Counted from the stretch's first letter, positions 9,895-19,038 are shown. The stretch: DNA of 64,000 nucleotides from GCA-2709075 sp038146865 (GCA_038146865.1 JAYQSL010000006.1:186001-250000), one strand, 5' to 3'. The notes: generated by a model not told the origin, from the sequence alone. Numbers and translations are program-made.

Positions 9895-10656
9895 ATGATA
9901 AAAAAAGAGCCCTCTCATTCTCCGCAAAAGATTAACTTCTCATCTCAAGGAAAAAACTTAACCGGTTATCTCTACGTTCCTGTAGGAACGGGCCCGTTTC
10001 CCTGTATTGTTGATAACCACGGGAGCCAACTTCCTAGAGGCTCTGCTGATTTATCTCACCCCCAAACAGCTGCATTTTTTCAAACGCTCGGTTATGCATA
10101 CCTTTTCCCCCATCGAGCTGGCTACGGAGAGTCAGAGGGCACCCCATTATACGAGGAAGTCTCAGCCCCAAGGGGCACTTCTTCACACGATGACCAACTG
10201 TCCGAGAGATTGGAGAGAGAGAATCAAGATGTGATTGCTGCACTAGATTGGTTGCAAGACAAAGACAGTATAGATAACACCCGGATCGCTGTGATGGGCA
10301 GTTCACTCGGAGGAATCCATGCGCTGCTCGCCTTATCCCGTGACAAAAGGTGGAAATGCGGCCTTGATTTTTCTGGCGGCGCAAGTCAGTGGAAGGGTCA
10401 TACCAAAATCAGAAATATATTACTGCAAGCAGCTGCAGACCTCACTAAACCGGTTTTTCTGATACAGCCAGAAAATGATTTTAATACTGCTCCGACAATG
10501 GAATTGGCGAAGATATTATCCCTACATGGCACACCATATAGAGCCACTATTTTTCCAGCTTGGGGCGTCACTGGAGGTGAAGCCCACCGGTTCTGTGCCA
10601 CCGGGCAACAAATTTGGGGTCCAGAAGCAAAGGATTTTTTAGAAGAATTTCTTTAG
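9895..10656 (+). CDS. Alpha/beta hydrolase, dienelactone-hydrolase/prolyl-oligopeptidase-like
   Basis: This is a soluble alpha/beta-hydrolase fold enzyme of 253 residues. The nucleophile elbow is GSSLGG (Ser), and the likely catalytic His is in GGEAHRFC near the C-terminus. An oxyanion-type HGSQLPRG segment follows the first strands. The family includes esterases, peptidases and dienelactone hydrolases, and nothing pins the substrate. The gene is divergent from hyuA and convergent with a glutathione transferase gene. The ribosome site at the ATG (9895) is weak. Confidence 0.85.
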   Translation: MIKKEPSHSPQKINFSSQGKNLTGYLYVPVGTGPFPCIVDNHGSQLPRGSADLSHPQTAAFFQTLGYAYLFPHRAGYGESEGTPLYEEVSAPRGTSSHDDQLSERLERENQDVIAALDWLQDKDSIDNTRIAVMGSSLGGIHALLALSRDKRWKCGLDFSGGASQWKGHTKIRNILLQAAADLTKPVFLIQPENDFNTAPTMELAKILSLHGTPYRATIFPAWGVTGGEAHRFCATGQQIWGPEAKDFLEEFL

Positions 10657-10664
10657 GGGATAGT

Positions 10665-11282
10665 TCAATCCCCAAAATCAAGTCCCCTTTCAACTCCAGG
10701 ACGCGATATCAACTCATCATGCCACCTATCAATATTGGCGTACCCTTCCGACATCTCAGGATAAGTAGATTTCCCTCTAGTGATGATCCCAAAAGCCGCG
10801 AAATCTGCCAGTGTGATTTCCTCTCCCGCATAATATTTTTGGTTGCCCAATATATTATCTGTGTGCTCCATATGAGTTCTGTATCTTTGTTGAAACATAT
10901 CTTTAGCGTGATCATTTTGTTGTTCCCAACGCGTGATAAAAGGAATGGTTCCATAACCAGGTCCAATTTCGGTTGCCGCATGCATTACGGGCTCCCAAAA
11001 TCTGGCTCGCTTTGCTGCATCAGTTGGAATGAATTTGCCAGCCTTCTCACAAAGATAAAACATGATGGCCATTGATTGGCAGATAGTTAATGGACCTGCG
11101 GCGGTATCTTGATCGATGATTACAGGAGTTTGACCAAGAGGGTTGAGTTTGAGGAATTCCTCCGATTTATGCTCTTTATCTGCCATATTCACGCGATGCA
11201 GAGTATAATCAAGGCCACACTCTTCCAGAGTTATCTTCACGCGTAATCCGTTCGTTGTTGGTGCTGCGTACAGGTCAATCAT
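10665..11282 (-). CDS. Glutathione S-transferase family protein
   Basis: A canonical two-domain GST of 205 residues. The N-terminal thioredoxin fold starts with the YAAPTTNGLRVKITLEE active-site region, where Thr/Asn replace the usual Ser/Tyr/Cys as in Nu-class/YfcG-like disulfide-bond reductases. It continues with NPLGQTPVI and the ICQSMAIMFYLCE segment in place of the usual ES-I-YL motif. The helical C-terminal domain includes ITLADFAAFGI. The ATG at 11282 has AGGAG eight bases upstream and is preferred to the GTG at 11291. It diverges from the sel genes; a functional link is possible but only inferred. Confidence 0.88.
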   Translation of the reverse strand: MIDLYAAPTTNGLRVKITLEECGLDYTLHRVNMADKEHKSEEFLKLNPLGQTPVIIDQDTAAGPLTICQSMAIMFYLCEKAGKFIPTDAAKRARFWEPVMHAATEIGPGYGTIPFITRWEQQNDHAKDMFQQRYRTHMEHTDNILGNQKYYAGEEITLADFAAFGIITRGKSTYPEMSEGYANIDRWHDELISRPGVERGLDFGD

Positions 11283-11371
11283 CCCTTTCACTCCTCTTTG
11301 GGGATCTACTAGATTTATTTATTACATTGTAAGGGAGTCTTGTCTGCTGCACCAACAAGGGACTTGCATCG

Positions 11372-12805
11372 GTGACCTTCTCGGTTAAAACCAGTGGCAT
11401 GGCTGGCAAAAATTCATCACCACTATCAGCAATTCCGTCAGTAGACCGCTTGCTAAATGAGCAGAGCTCAAAAGCTCTTATTTCTGAATACGGTCGAATC
11501 GCTGTGACAAAGGCAATTCGAGAAACCTTGCAGGCCTATCGCAAAAACTATTCCACGCCCCCCCAAAAAATACCGACAATGAAAAATCTTGTATCAGAGG
11601 TAAAAAGATATCTTGCCGAGTCATTTTCCCCGAGCCTCAAGCCCTTATTCAATTTAACCGGCACTGTGCTCCACACAAATTTAGGCAGAGCACCCTTACC
11701 ACGAGAGGCTATTGAAGCAGTTGTTTCTGTCTCCGGTGGAGCTAGTAATCTTGAGTTTGATCTCGTCTCAGGAAAAAGGGGCGATAGAGACAAACACTTA
11801 GAGGCCCAACTTTCAGAACTTACCGGTGCAGAGGCCGCAACAGTGGTCAACAATAATGCCGCGGCAGTAATGCTAACACTAAACAGCTTGGCACTTCGAA
11901 AAGAGGTAGCTGTGTCTAGGGGAGAATTAGTCGAAATTGGTGGTTCTTTTCGAATTCCCGATATCATGTCTCGGGCTGGCGCCAAACTTTTAGAAGTAGG
12001 GACCACGAATCGCACTCATCTCACAGATTTTGAACAGGCTATTGGCCCCAGAACCGCAATGATTATGAAAGTCCATACCAGTAATTATGCCATCGAGGGT
12101 TTTACCGCCGCCGTCGATGAGAAAAAACTAGCTCAATTATGCCGGGAGAGTCGTATTCCCTTCACGGTAGACCTCGGCAGCGGCACACTGGTTAACCTGG
12201 AAGAATTCGGACTACCGCATGAGCCAACTCCTGCAGAAACAATAGCTGCAGGGGCGGATTTAGTGACTTTCAGTGGAGACAAACTCCTTGGGGGTCCCCA
12301 GGCGGGCATCATTGTAGGCAAACAAGATCTTATCAAAAAAATACGCCGTAATCCTATGAAACGGGCGCTAAGACTAGATAAAATGACTATTGCTGCCTTG
12401 TCCGCCGTCATGGATTTATACCGCCAACCCGAGAAGTTAATTAGTTCCATTCCTGGCTTGCGGGCGCTTTCCCGAAAACCAGGGGAAATCAATCAAACAT
12501 GCAAGAAAATTATAAAACCCATCTCCGATTGGGTGGGTAATAGTTACTTGGTGCAAATCATTGAATGTGAGAGCCAAGTCGGCAGCGGAAGCATGCCCAA
12601 CAGAAGACTAAAAAGTGCGGCAATCTCCATCACGCCTAACTTTGGTAAACGCGGGGCAGGAAGTGCCCTCACCGAGATTGCACGCAAATTTCGAGCCCTA
12701 CCAATTCCAGTAATTGGTCACATCGAAAACGGATCATTTCTCCTCGATATTCGCTGTCTCGAAGATATCGAGGCTTTCGTCAGTCAGCTAAGAGAGCAGC
12801 CTTGA
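11372..12805 (+). CDS. selA: L-seryl-tRNA(Sec) selenium transferase
   Basis: SelA is the PLP enzyme that converts seryl-tRNA(Sec) to selenocysteinyl-tRNA(Sec) with selenophosphate. The family landmarks are present: NLTGTVLHTNLGRAPLP near residues 94-110, the VVNNNAAAVML loop, and the PLP lysine in SGDKLLGGPQAG (about Lys304). At 477 residues it is full length. The GTG start at 11372 has AAGGGA nine bases upstream; an ATG at 11399 is a less supported option. The stop overlaps the selB start by four bases (TTGA), and selC lies just beyond, so the insertion machinery is clustered. The selenophosphate synthetase gene selD is not in the window. Confidence 0.97.
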   Translation: MTFSVKTSGMAGKNSSPLSAIPSVDRLLNEQSSKALISEYGRIAVTKAIRETLQAYRKNYSTPPQKIPTMKNLVSEVKRYLAESFSPSLKPLFNLTGTVLHTNLGRAPLPREAIEAVVSVSGGASNLEFDLVSGKRGDRDKHLEAQLSELTGAEAATVVNNNAAAVMLTLNSLALRKEVAVSRGELVEIGGSFRIPDIMSRAGAKLLEVGTTNRTHLTDFEQAIGPRTAMIMKVHTSNYAIEGFTAAVDEKKLAQLCRESRIPFTVDLGSGTLVNLEEFGLPHEPTPAETIAAGADLVTFSGDKLLGGPQAGIIVGKQDLIKKIRRNPMKRALRLDKMTIAALSAVMDLYRQPEKLISSIPGLRALSRKPGEINQTCKKIIKPISDWVGNSYLVQIIECESQVGSGSMPNRRLKSAAISITPNFGKRGAGSALTEIARKFRALPIPVIGHIENGSFLLDIRCLEDIEAFVSQLREQP

Positions 12806-14737
12806 TAGTTGCCACCGCAGGTCATGTCGATCATGGTAAAACGCTTTTGGTGAAAGCCCTAACGGGTACAGATACAGATCGTCTCCCCGAAGAAAAGAAA
12901 CGCAACCTAACTATAGATCTCGGCTTTGCATTCCTCCCTGTACCAAACAATACGCCCCTCGGGTTTATCGATGTTCCAGGTCACGAACGCTTCATAAAAA
13001 ATATGCTTTGTGGTGTTAGTAGTATTGATTTCGCCCTCTTTGTTATTGCTGCAGATGACGGCCCCATGCCGCAAACCGAGGAGCATTTACAGATTTTAAA
13101 CTTATTAGGGATCGAAAATGGGGCTCTTGTGATTACAAAAATTGATCGTGTTGCGAGCGATAAGGTTGAACAAGTGAACCAAAAATTTCGTATTTTAGCT
13201 AAAAATACCAGCCTAGAAAAAATTCCCTATTTTCCGGTTTCCGCCCTCACCGGAGAGGGCATTGAAGATCTTAAAGAAAAGCTTCTGAATGTAGCTCAGA
13301 CTTTTCAATCAAAGCCAATAACCGGAAACTTTCGGCTCCCGGTGGACCGTAGTTTTACAGTGACCGGCTCAGGCTTGGTAGTAACGGGCACCGCATCATC
13401 CGGTGCTATAAAAGAAGGGGAGACCTTACGTATATTGCCGAACGACATCAACGCGCGAGTTCGGGGTATCCACTCACAAAATTCAGGTAGCAAGACAGGC
13501 AAAGTTGGCGAGCGGCTCGCGCTTAATTTGACGGGACAAAATGTCAGCAAAGAACACGTTCGACGAGGTAACTGGATCGTTTCCGATAAAGTCCCAAACT
13601 TGACCTCAAAATTTGATGGCCAGAATGCAGGTGCTCACGACCGAGCGCAAAAAATTATTACATTGGACACCCGTCCATGTACACATTGGGTCTTCGGAGA
13701 CCACTGGACGGCTTGCTATGCTCGAGGAAAAACAAGTCGAACCAGGGCAAAATACCCTAGTCCAAATCATCGTCGAACAACCATTGGGAGCCCTTCATGG
13801 GGACCGTTTCATAGTCCGTGACCAGTCTGCTCGTCGAACAATTGGAGGCGGAACGGTAATCGATATATATCCTCCAAGACGCGGCAGGGCTAAAGTTAAG
13901 CGGCTCGCTTTCTTGCGAGCGATGGAACAGCGTAATCACAAAGACGCTTTGACAGAACTTTTAAATATTGCTCACACAGGACTGCAGCTAGAAAACTTCG
14001 TCCGAAACCGAAATCTTACCCCGTCAGAGCAAGATCGGCTATTTAAAGTGGCCGACATAAAAATAGTAGAAACTGGAGATGGTCGTCAGGGTTTTAATCA
14101 AACCCACTGGAACAAACTCAAAAAATTGGTATTGGAGGCACTAAATTCCTGGCACGTTAAAAATCCAGAACAGATAGGGCCCAATGAAGACCGCTTGCTA
14201 ACTCTCACGGGCCTTAACGTCCCAGAGGGTGTAGGAGCAGAACTGGCAAGGGATCTTGCAAACAAGGGGGATATTGTTCGGCTCGGAACAGCGCTGCACC
14301 TACCAAACCACAAACCAGCCCTGTCGGGAAAAGACTCCGATATGTGGGAAAAAGTTCAACAATACTTGAATAAAACTGGTCTTAAGCCACCCTCAATCTA
14401 TGAAATAGCTGAAGAAATAAGCGTCAACCCTGTTAACCTTGAACGGTTAATGGTCAGAGCAGGGCGCACCGGACTCTTACAAAGGATTTCTAAAACGCGT
14501 TTTCTTCAACCAAAGACATTGATTGATTTGGCTGAAATCGCAGAAATCACCGCATTAGAAAATCCAGAAAATATTCTGGAGGTTCGAGCATTCAGAGATA
14601 AAACAGCAATTGGACGCAATATGACCATCGAGGTTCTGGAGTATTTCGATAAAATCAAGTTCACACGGCGGAAAGGCTCTGGACGCGAAATTCTTAAATC
14701 GGCATCTGGAGTATTTGGTATTTCCTCTAGACGGTGA
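12802..14737 (+). CDS. selB: Selenocysteine-specific elongation factor SelB, interrupted by a +1 frameshift
   Basis: SelB delivers Sec-tRNA to the ribosome at UGA codons marked by a SECIS hairpin. The first part carries the GTPase motifs GHVDHGKT (residues 7-14), DVPGHE and TKID, then the domain 2 region. The frame changes near base 13615: the first frame runs on as nonsense to 13821, while the family sequence resumes in the next frame as ARMQVLTT...LHWTPVHVHIG. The IGGGTVIDIYPP segment and the C-terminal winged-helix region, which binds SECIS RNA, follow to 14737. One extra base in TTTGATGGCC explains everything. It starts with TTG overlapping the selA stop. Both halves are otherwise well conserved, so a sequence error or very recent mutation is likelier than decay. 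Confidence 0.9.
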
Positions 14738-14774
14738 CACGTAAACCTAGCTTCAGTAAAGTTGTAAGAGCTAT

Positions 14775-14870
14775 GGAAGAGAATCGTACCCCGGTGGGGC
14801 GCCCGGACTTCAAATCCGGTGAGAGGCGTAAGACGTCTCTGGTGGGTTCGACTCCCACTCTTTTCCGCCA
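14775..14870 (+). tRNA. selC: tRNA-Sec (anticodon TCA)
   Basis: This is a selenocysteine tRNA of about 96 bases, including encoded CCA. Acceptor strands GGAAGAGA and TCTTTTCC pair over eight base pairs with one G-T, and the T stem GTGGG/CCCAC gives five, the 8+5 arrangement of bacterial tRNA-Sec. The anticodon stem CCGGA/TCCGG closes loop CTTCAAA, with anticodon TCA at 14810-14812 reading UGA. A long variable arm follows (GAGAGGCGTAAGACGTCTC region). The discriminator is G, then CCA. It lies 37 bases after the selB stop, consistent with one sel transcript. Confidence 0.97.
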
Positions 14871-15073
14871 AACAGATGCAGTAATCTCTTTTTATTCCAG
14901 CCTTTAGGGTTAAAAAAGCGACCAGCGTAGCGAGAGCGTTTACCCTTTCACGGATCCCGCCTCTCACCAAAGACAGTGTCCAAACTGAAATGTAAAGTTT
15001 TCAAAGAGGTTCTTTTGACCTCACTCGAACAATGATAGATGATATTGGTGTGTTAACGAGAGGGCTTCTCAAT

Positions 15074-15544
15074 ATGACAAAGAAACTCGGTATTGGAGAT
15101 CAATTCCCTAATATAACTCTAAATTTAGTTAGTGGTGGAGAACTGGTCCTTCCTACGGGTATGGACGGAAAATATAATATAGTTCTTTTTTATCGGGGTC
15201 ATTGGTGACCATATTGCCGCCGGCAGTTAGTCGGCTTTGAAGAACAAAAAGACGCGCTTAATTTGTTAAACGCAACAGTCGTTGCTGGCAGTGTTGACCA
15301 AGGTGAAAAAGCTTCTGAGGTAGCCGAAGAAGTCTCCTTCCCGATCGCGGAAGGTGTTACCAGAGAAATTGCGGATACCCTTGGCTCTTGGTGGGAAGAC
15401 CGCCGCGAAATTATTCAACCATCTGAATTCATAATTGACTCAGCCGGTAAGATCGTAATCAGTTCATACAGCGACGGGCCTTTGGGTCGATTTGATGCAA
15501 ACGATGTTGTTAGGCTGATCAATTTCTACGAGTCACGCAAATAG
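15074..15544 (+). CDS. Selenocysteine-containing peroxiredoxin-like (redoxin/AhpC-TSA) protein, UxxC active site
   Basis: The frame is continuous from the ATG at 15074 to the TAG at 15544 except for one TGA at 15206-15208, which falls exactly at the redox centre: F-Y-R-G-H-W-(TGA)-P-Y-C. In cysteine relatives of this thioredoxin-fold family the motif is RGxWCPYC, so TGA is read as Sec45, with resolving Cys48. The rest is normal for the family: GDQFPNITL at the start, VVAGSVDQ, FPIAEGVTREIADTLGSWWEDRR and PSEFIID. The likely role is thiol-dependent reduction of peroxides or disulfides. A short GCCG/CGGC hairpin follows the TGA. Adjacency to selA-selB-selC strongly supports Sec insertion. An in-frame ATG at 15032 is an alternative start. 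Confidence 0.9.
15206..15235 (+). promoter_or_regulatory. Sec UGA codon and candidate bacterial SECIS hairpin
   Basis: Immediately after the in-frame TGA (15206-15208) a stem GCCG (15219-15222) pairs with CGGC (15232-15235) around the nine-base loop GCAGTTAGT. An alternative register pairs 15216-15219 with the same 3' strand. Bacterial SECIS elements are small hairpins inside the coding region just downstream of UGA. This one is short and its loop begins about 14 bases after the UGA, at the near edge of the usual spacing, so the exact structure is uncertain. Confidence 0.45.
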
Positions 15545-15606
15545 ACGCCACATCCCGCATATTTAGTGGTATTGGCGCCTCCATCAAGAGACTGGAAGAC
15601 GACCGA

Positions 15607-17868
15607 TTGGTCAGAGGGGCTGGAAACTTTTCTGACGATCACAAATGTGATGAGGCTGCATATGGGGCTTTCTTACGTTCTCCTCATGCGCACGCGGAAA
15701 TTACCTGTATAGATGTTAGCAAGGCGAAAAACATCTCAGGATGTCTCGGTGTTTGGACTGCCGAGGATTTAAAAAAATCCAAAATAAACCCGTTCGTAGC
15801 CGACCTCATCAGAGCCAAGCAATACCCGAACAGGGATGGCACCCTTATGTCAGCGCCCCCGTTTTACCCCCTAGCAGATGGACGGGCGCGGCATGTAGGA
15901 GATCCGATAGCGTTGGCAGTGGGTAACTCAGCAGCCGCTGCTATTGAAGCCGTGGAGGCAATCGCCGTAACATGGAAAGCGCTCCCCGCAGTCGTAGAAA
16001 CCGAGAAAGCCGAAATAGGCCCATCTATTTGGTCGGGTATCCCAGGCAACCTGTGCTTTGACTGGGATACCGGAAATGAAGAGAAGGTTAAAGAGGCTCT
16101 CGATACGGCGGAATATAAAGTGTCTTTAACTGTTACTGATAATCGGACCGTAACTTGTTTTTTGGAACCAAGAGCTGCTCTCGCCCGGTGGGTGCCAGAA
16201 ACTCGCGAATATGTTTTGGAAGCGGGCGTACAAAGTTTAACAGCAATGCGCGACCGACTTTCTGAAATCTTGAATATTGAAGCCTCCAAAATCCGTGTTA
16301 TTAGCAGAGACGTTGGGGGCGGCTTTGGCTCACGAAATGTCATTTACGGTGAGTACGCCTGCCTTCTTTTCGCGGCAAAAGAGCTACGCCGCCCAATCCG
16401 ATGGACATCAACGAGGCAAGAAGAGTTTAAAAGCACGGCACAGGGTAGAGATTATGTCTTATCAGGTACGCTTGGGCTAAATTCAAGCGGCAACTTTGTC
16501 GCTTTGCATATCAAAGGGGTATGCAATATGGGCGCTTATAACACGGGTAATGCGCCTTTCACTGCGCTTCGAAATGTCACCCGAATGCTAGCTGGGGTAT
16601 ATACAACTCCCGCGATGAGGTTAGAACTAAAGGGCGTATTCACTAATACTGTGCCTATAAGCTCTTATAGAGGAGTAGGCAGGGTAGAGGCAATCTATAT
16701 CCTTGAACGCCTCATTGATGAAGCAGAAAAATGTTGTGGTATTGATCGCTTAGAGCTGCGGCGAAAGAATTTAATAACCAAAAATCAATTTCCCTACAAA
16801 ACGCCGACAGGGTCAATATATGACAGCGGTGATTACGTAGAAAATATGCGTCAGGCGCTGCAAGCAGCGGACTGGAAGAACTTTTTAAATCGTCGCTCTC
16901 TATCCAAAGCACGAGGGAAATTGAGAGGCATCGGCATATGTAACTTCATTGAGGGTGCGGGGGGAGATAGTTCCGAGTTTGCCGCCATAAAAGTGTCTGG
17001 AGACAACCGCGTTCAAATTCGTACAGGCTGCCTCTCCCAAGGCCAAGGACACGAAACATCAATGCGGCAAATTGTTGGTGAGGCATTAGGGTTAGATCCT
17101 CAATGCATTGATATGCCAGAGGCAGACAGCAAAATAACAAGTCAGGGGACCGGTACTAACGCCTCTCGTTCAATTGTACGCGGTGGATCTGCTCTCTTTG
17201 AAGCAGTGACAATTTTAAAAGAAAAAGCATTAACCTTTGCCTCTGAGATTTTAGAAGTTTCAGAGCAAGATATTTCATATCGAAACGGATCATTTTTGAT
17301 CGACGGCACGGACCGTTCAGTCTCTATATTTGATATCGCACGGCAGCGTGAGCTAGCCGCTCAGCGGTTTCACAGAAATGAGTTGGTTACTTATCCCAAC
17401 GGATGTCAGGTTTGTGAGGTCGAAGTCGATCCAGAGACAGGAGAAACAAAAATTCTGTCATTTATAACGGTTGATGATGTGGGTCGGGCCATCAATCCCA
17501 TGATCGTCCATGGGCAATCGCAAGGAGGAATCGTCCAAGGAATTGGTCAAGCAATGTTTGAACATACCATTTATGATAGAAGTTCTGGTCAACTTCATAC
17601 AGGGTCTTTTCTTGATTACTGCATTCCAAGAGCAGATCAATTGCCCTCGATAGAACCTATTTCAAATGACTGCCCAAGCCCTACCAATCCCCTTGGGGTC
17701 AAAGGGGCAGGAGAAGGAGGTACAACCGGTGCACCGGCAACAATCATGAACGCAATTTCAAATGCTCTAGCACCGGCTGGCGTAAGTCGAATTGATATGC
17801 CAGCAACACCTCATCGGGTGTGGCAAGCAATTCAGGAGGCTCATAAATCTCTTGTCATTAATAAATAG
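15607..17868 (+). CDS. Molybdenum hydroxylase large subunit (xanthine dehydrogenase/aldehyde oxidase/CoxL family)
   Basis: This is the molybdopterin-binding subunit of a xanthine dehydrogenase-family enzyme. Motifs seen: GGGFGSRN, YRGVGRVEA (Mo-site loop), TGCLSQGQGHET, and the C-terminal GVKGAGEGG with the catalytic Glu. It lacks the CoxL-specific AYxCSFR motif, so aldehyde or heterocycle oxidation fits better than CO oxidation. The start is doubtful: the first standard start in frame is TTG 15607, but family-like sequence (IGASIKRLEDDR) is encoded upstream from about 15571 with no ATG, GTG or TTG before the preceding stop. No FAD or 2Fe-2S subunit gene adjoins. It follows the selenoprotein gene directly, and its last 28 bases overlap a convergent MFS gene. 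Confidence 0.9.
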   Translation: MVRGAGNFSDDHKCDEAAYGAFLRSPHAHAEITCIDVSKAKNISGCLGVWTAEDLKKSKINPFVADLIRAKQYPNRDGTLMSAPPFYPLADGRARHVGDPIALAVGNSAAAAIEAVEAIAVTWKALPAVVETEKAEIGPSIWSGIPGNLCFDWDTGNEEKVKEALDTAEYKVSLTVTDNRTVTCFLEPRAALARWVPETREYVLEAGVQSLTAMRDRLSEILNIEASKIRVISRDVGGGFGSRNVIYGEYACLLFAAKELRRPIRWTSTRQEEFKSTAQGRDYVLSGTLGLNSSGNFVALHIKGVCNMGAYNTGNAPFTALRNVTRMLAGVYTTPAMRLELKGVFTNTVPISSYRGVGRVEAIYILERLIDEAEKCCGIDRLELRRKNLITKNQFPYKTPTGSIYDSGDYVENMRQALQAADWKNFLNRRSLSKARGKLRGIGICNFIEGAGGDSSEFAAIKVSGDNRVQIRTGCLSQGQGHETSMRQIVGEALGLDPQCIDMPEADSKITSQGTGTNASRSIVRGGSALFEAVTILKEKALTFASEILEVSEQDISYRNGSFLIDGTDRSVSIFDIARQRELAAQRFHRNELVTYPNGCQVCEVEVDPETGETKILSFITVDDVGRAINPMIVHGQSQGGIVQGIGQAMFEHTIYDRSSGQLHTGSFLDYCIPRADQLPSIEPISNDCPSPTNPLGVKGAGEGGTTGAPATIMNAISNALAPAGVSRIDMPATPHRVWQAIQEAHKSLVINK

Positions 17869-19037
17869 GTAAGTATCGCGCCAAGCCCGCAACCGGCAAT
17901 TACAATGGCCATGGGAAGTGCTGTCCCATCATATAACAACCCGACTAGGGCGCCGACACTCGCACCAGTCCCAAATCGAATTAGACCAAGAACTGCCGAA
18001 GCGGTGCCAGCAACTTCCGGAAAATACTCTAGTGATGCCGAAGCTGCGTTAGCATTCACTAAATTATGTGGAAACATATAAAGCGCGATCGGGATCGCAA
18101 TTCCAAATAAACCACCAATCTCAAACCACGAAAAGAAGGCTAGAGAGACCCCTCCTACGAAGGCGAACCCCAATCCGAAGCGCAGCATGGGGCGCACACC
18201 AAATTTACCCACCAATCGGCTGTTGAGCCAAGACCCCAGCATTATCGCAATAATATTAACCCCAAATATTAATCCATAATGTTCGGGTGCAACCCCAAAA
18301 ACCTCGATATAGACGAAAGGTGTTCCAGAAAGTTGGGCAAACATGCCAGCGAAAGAAAAGCCTCCACAAAGCATATACCCCATAGCCTGGCGATGACGAA
18401 AAACCAAAAGATACTGAGGAATGATCTGACCAAAACTTGTGGCCTGACGACGTTCTTTTGGCAAAGTCTCCGGCAATGCGAACCAAGCCAGGGCTAGGGT
18501 TAAAACCCCATAACCTCCAAGCAGCCAGAAGATCGAACGCCATCCAAGAAATTTCAATAAATAGCCACCAATAAACGGTGCGATGAGTGCGGAGAGCGAC
18601 ACAATAAGAAGAGAAAGCGATAGAATTCTGGCCGACTCTGTTCCAGACCATAAATCCCGGACAATGGCACGGGTCAGGACGAGGCCTGCTGCGCCACCAA
18701 TAGCTTGAAAGAATCGAAGCGTGATTAGTGCATCTATAGACTCGGTAATTGCGCACAGAAGACCCGCTACGACATAGAAAATAATCCCAAACAGCAAGAC
18801 TGGACGACGCCCAAAACGGTCAGAGAGAGGACCATAAAGAAGGGGCCCGATAGCAAAGCCGATCGTAAATGAGCTCAAGGTCAGTTGAGCGTTACTGGCA
18901 GTGGTTAGAAAATCTTTTTCAATCGTCGGCAAGGCCGGAAGATACATATCCATAGACATTGGCCCAAATGAGGACAGTGTGCCAAGAATTAGGATAATGG
19001 TTGCTCCCGCGATGCTAACACGGGCTTTCTCACTCAT
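17841..19037 (-). CDS. MFS transporter, Bcr/CflA drug-resistance type
   Basis: This is a twelve-segment major facilitator. The MSMDMYLPALPTIEKDF segment after the first helix is the hallmark of Bcr/CflA exporters, and GPLSDRFGRRPVLL is the loop 2-3 motif. About 398 residues from the ATG at 19037, which sits one base after the stop of the upstream luciferase-like gene, so the two are translationally linked. A longer reading to 19220 would overlap that gene by 180 bases and is not credible. Relatives export bicyclomycin, chloramphenicol or sulfonamide-like drugs; the actual cargo here is unknown. The 3' end overlaps the molybdenum hydroxylase gene by 28 bases. Confidence 0.92.
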   Translation of the reverse strand: MSEKARVSIAGATIILILGTLSSFGPMSMDMYLPALPTIEKDFLTTASNAQLTLSSFTIGFAIGPLLYGPLSDRFGRRPVLLFGIIFYVVAGLLCAITESIDALITLRFFQAIGGAAGLVLTRAIVRDLWSGTESARILSLSLLIVSLSALIAPFIGGYLLKFLGWRSIFWLLGGYGVLTLALAWFALPETLPKERRQATSFGQIIPQYLLVFRHRQAMGYMLCGGFSFAGMFAQLSGTPFVYIEVFGVAPEHYGLIFGVNIIAIMLGSWLNSRLVGKFGVRPMLRFGLGFAFVGGVSLAFFSWFEIGGLFGIAIPIALYMFPHNLVNANAASASLEYFPEVAGTASAVLGLIRFGTGASVGALVGLLYDGTALPMAIVIAGCGLGAILTYLLMTRDL

Positions 19038-19038
19038 A

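Noticed and set aside
10656..10673. Hairpin GGGGAT/ATCCCC between the convergent hydrolase and GST genes as a terminator
   Set aside because: A six-base-pair stem exists, but neither strand has a T-run after it, so I did not call it.
13613..14737. The second part of selB as an independent gene
   Set aside because: It begins in the middle of the domain 2/3 region of SelB with no ribosome site, and the preceding frame contains exactly the missing GTPase half.
15206..15208. TGA read as an ordinary stop, making the redoxin two short fragments
   Set aside because: Both sides are in the same frame, the TGA sits exactly at the active-site Cys position of homologues, and tRNA-Sec with selA/selB lies just upstream.
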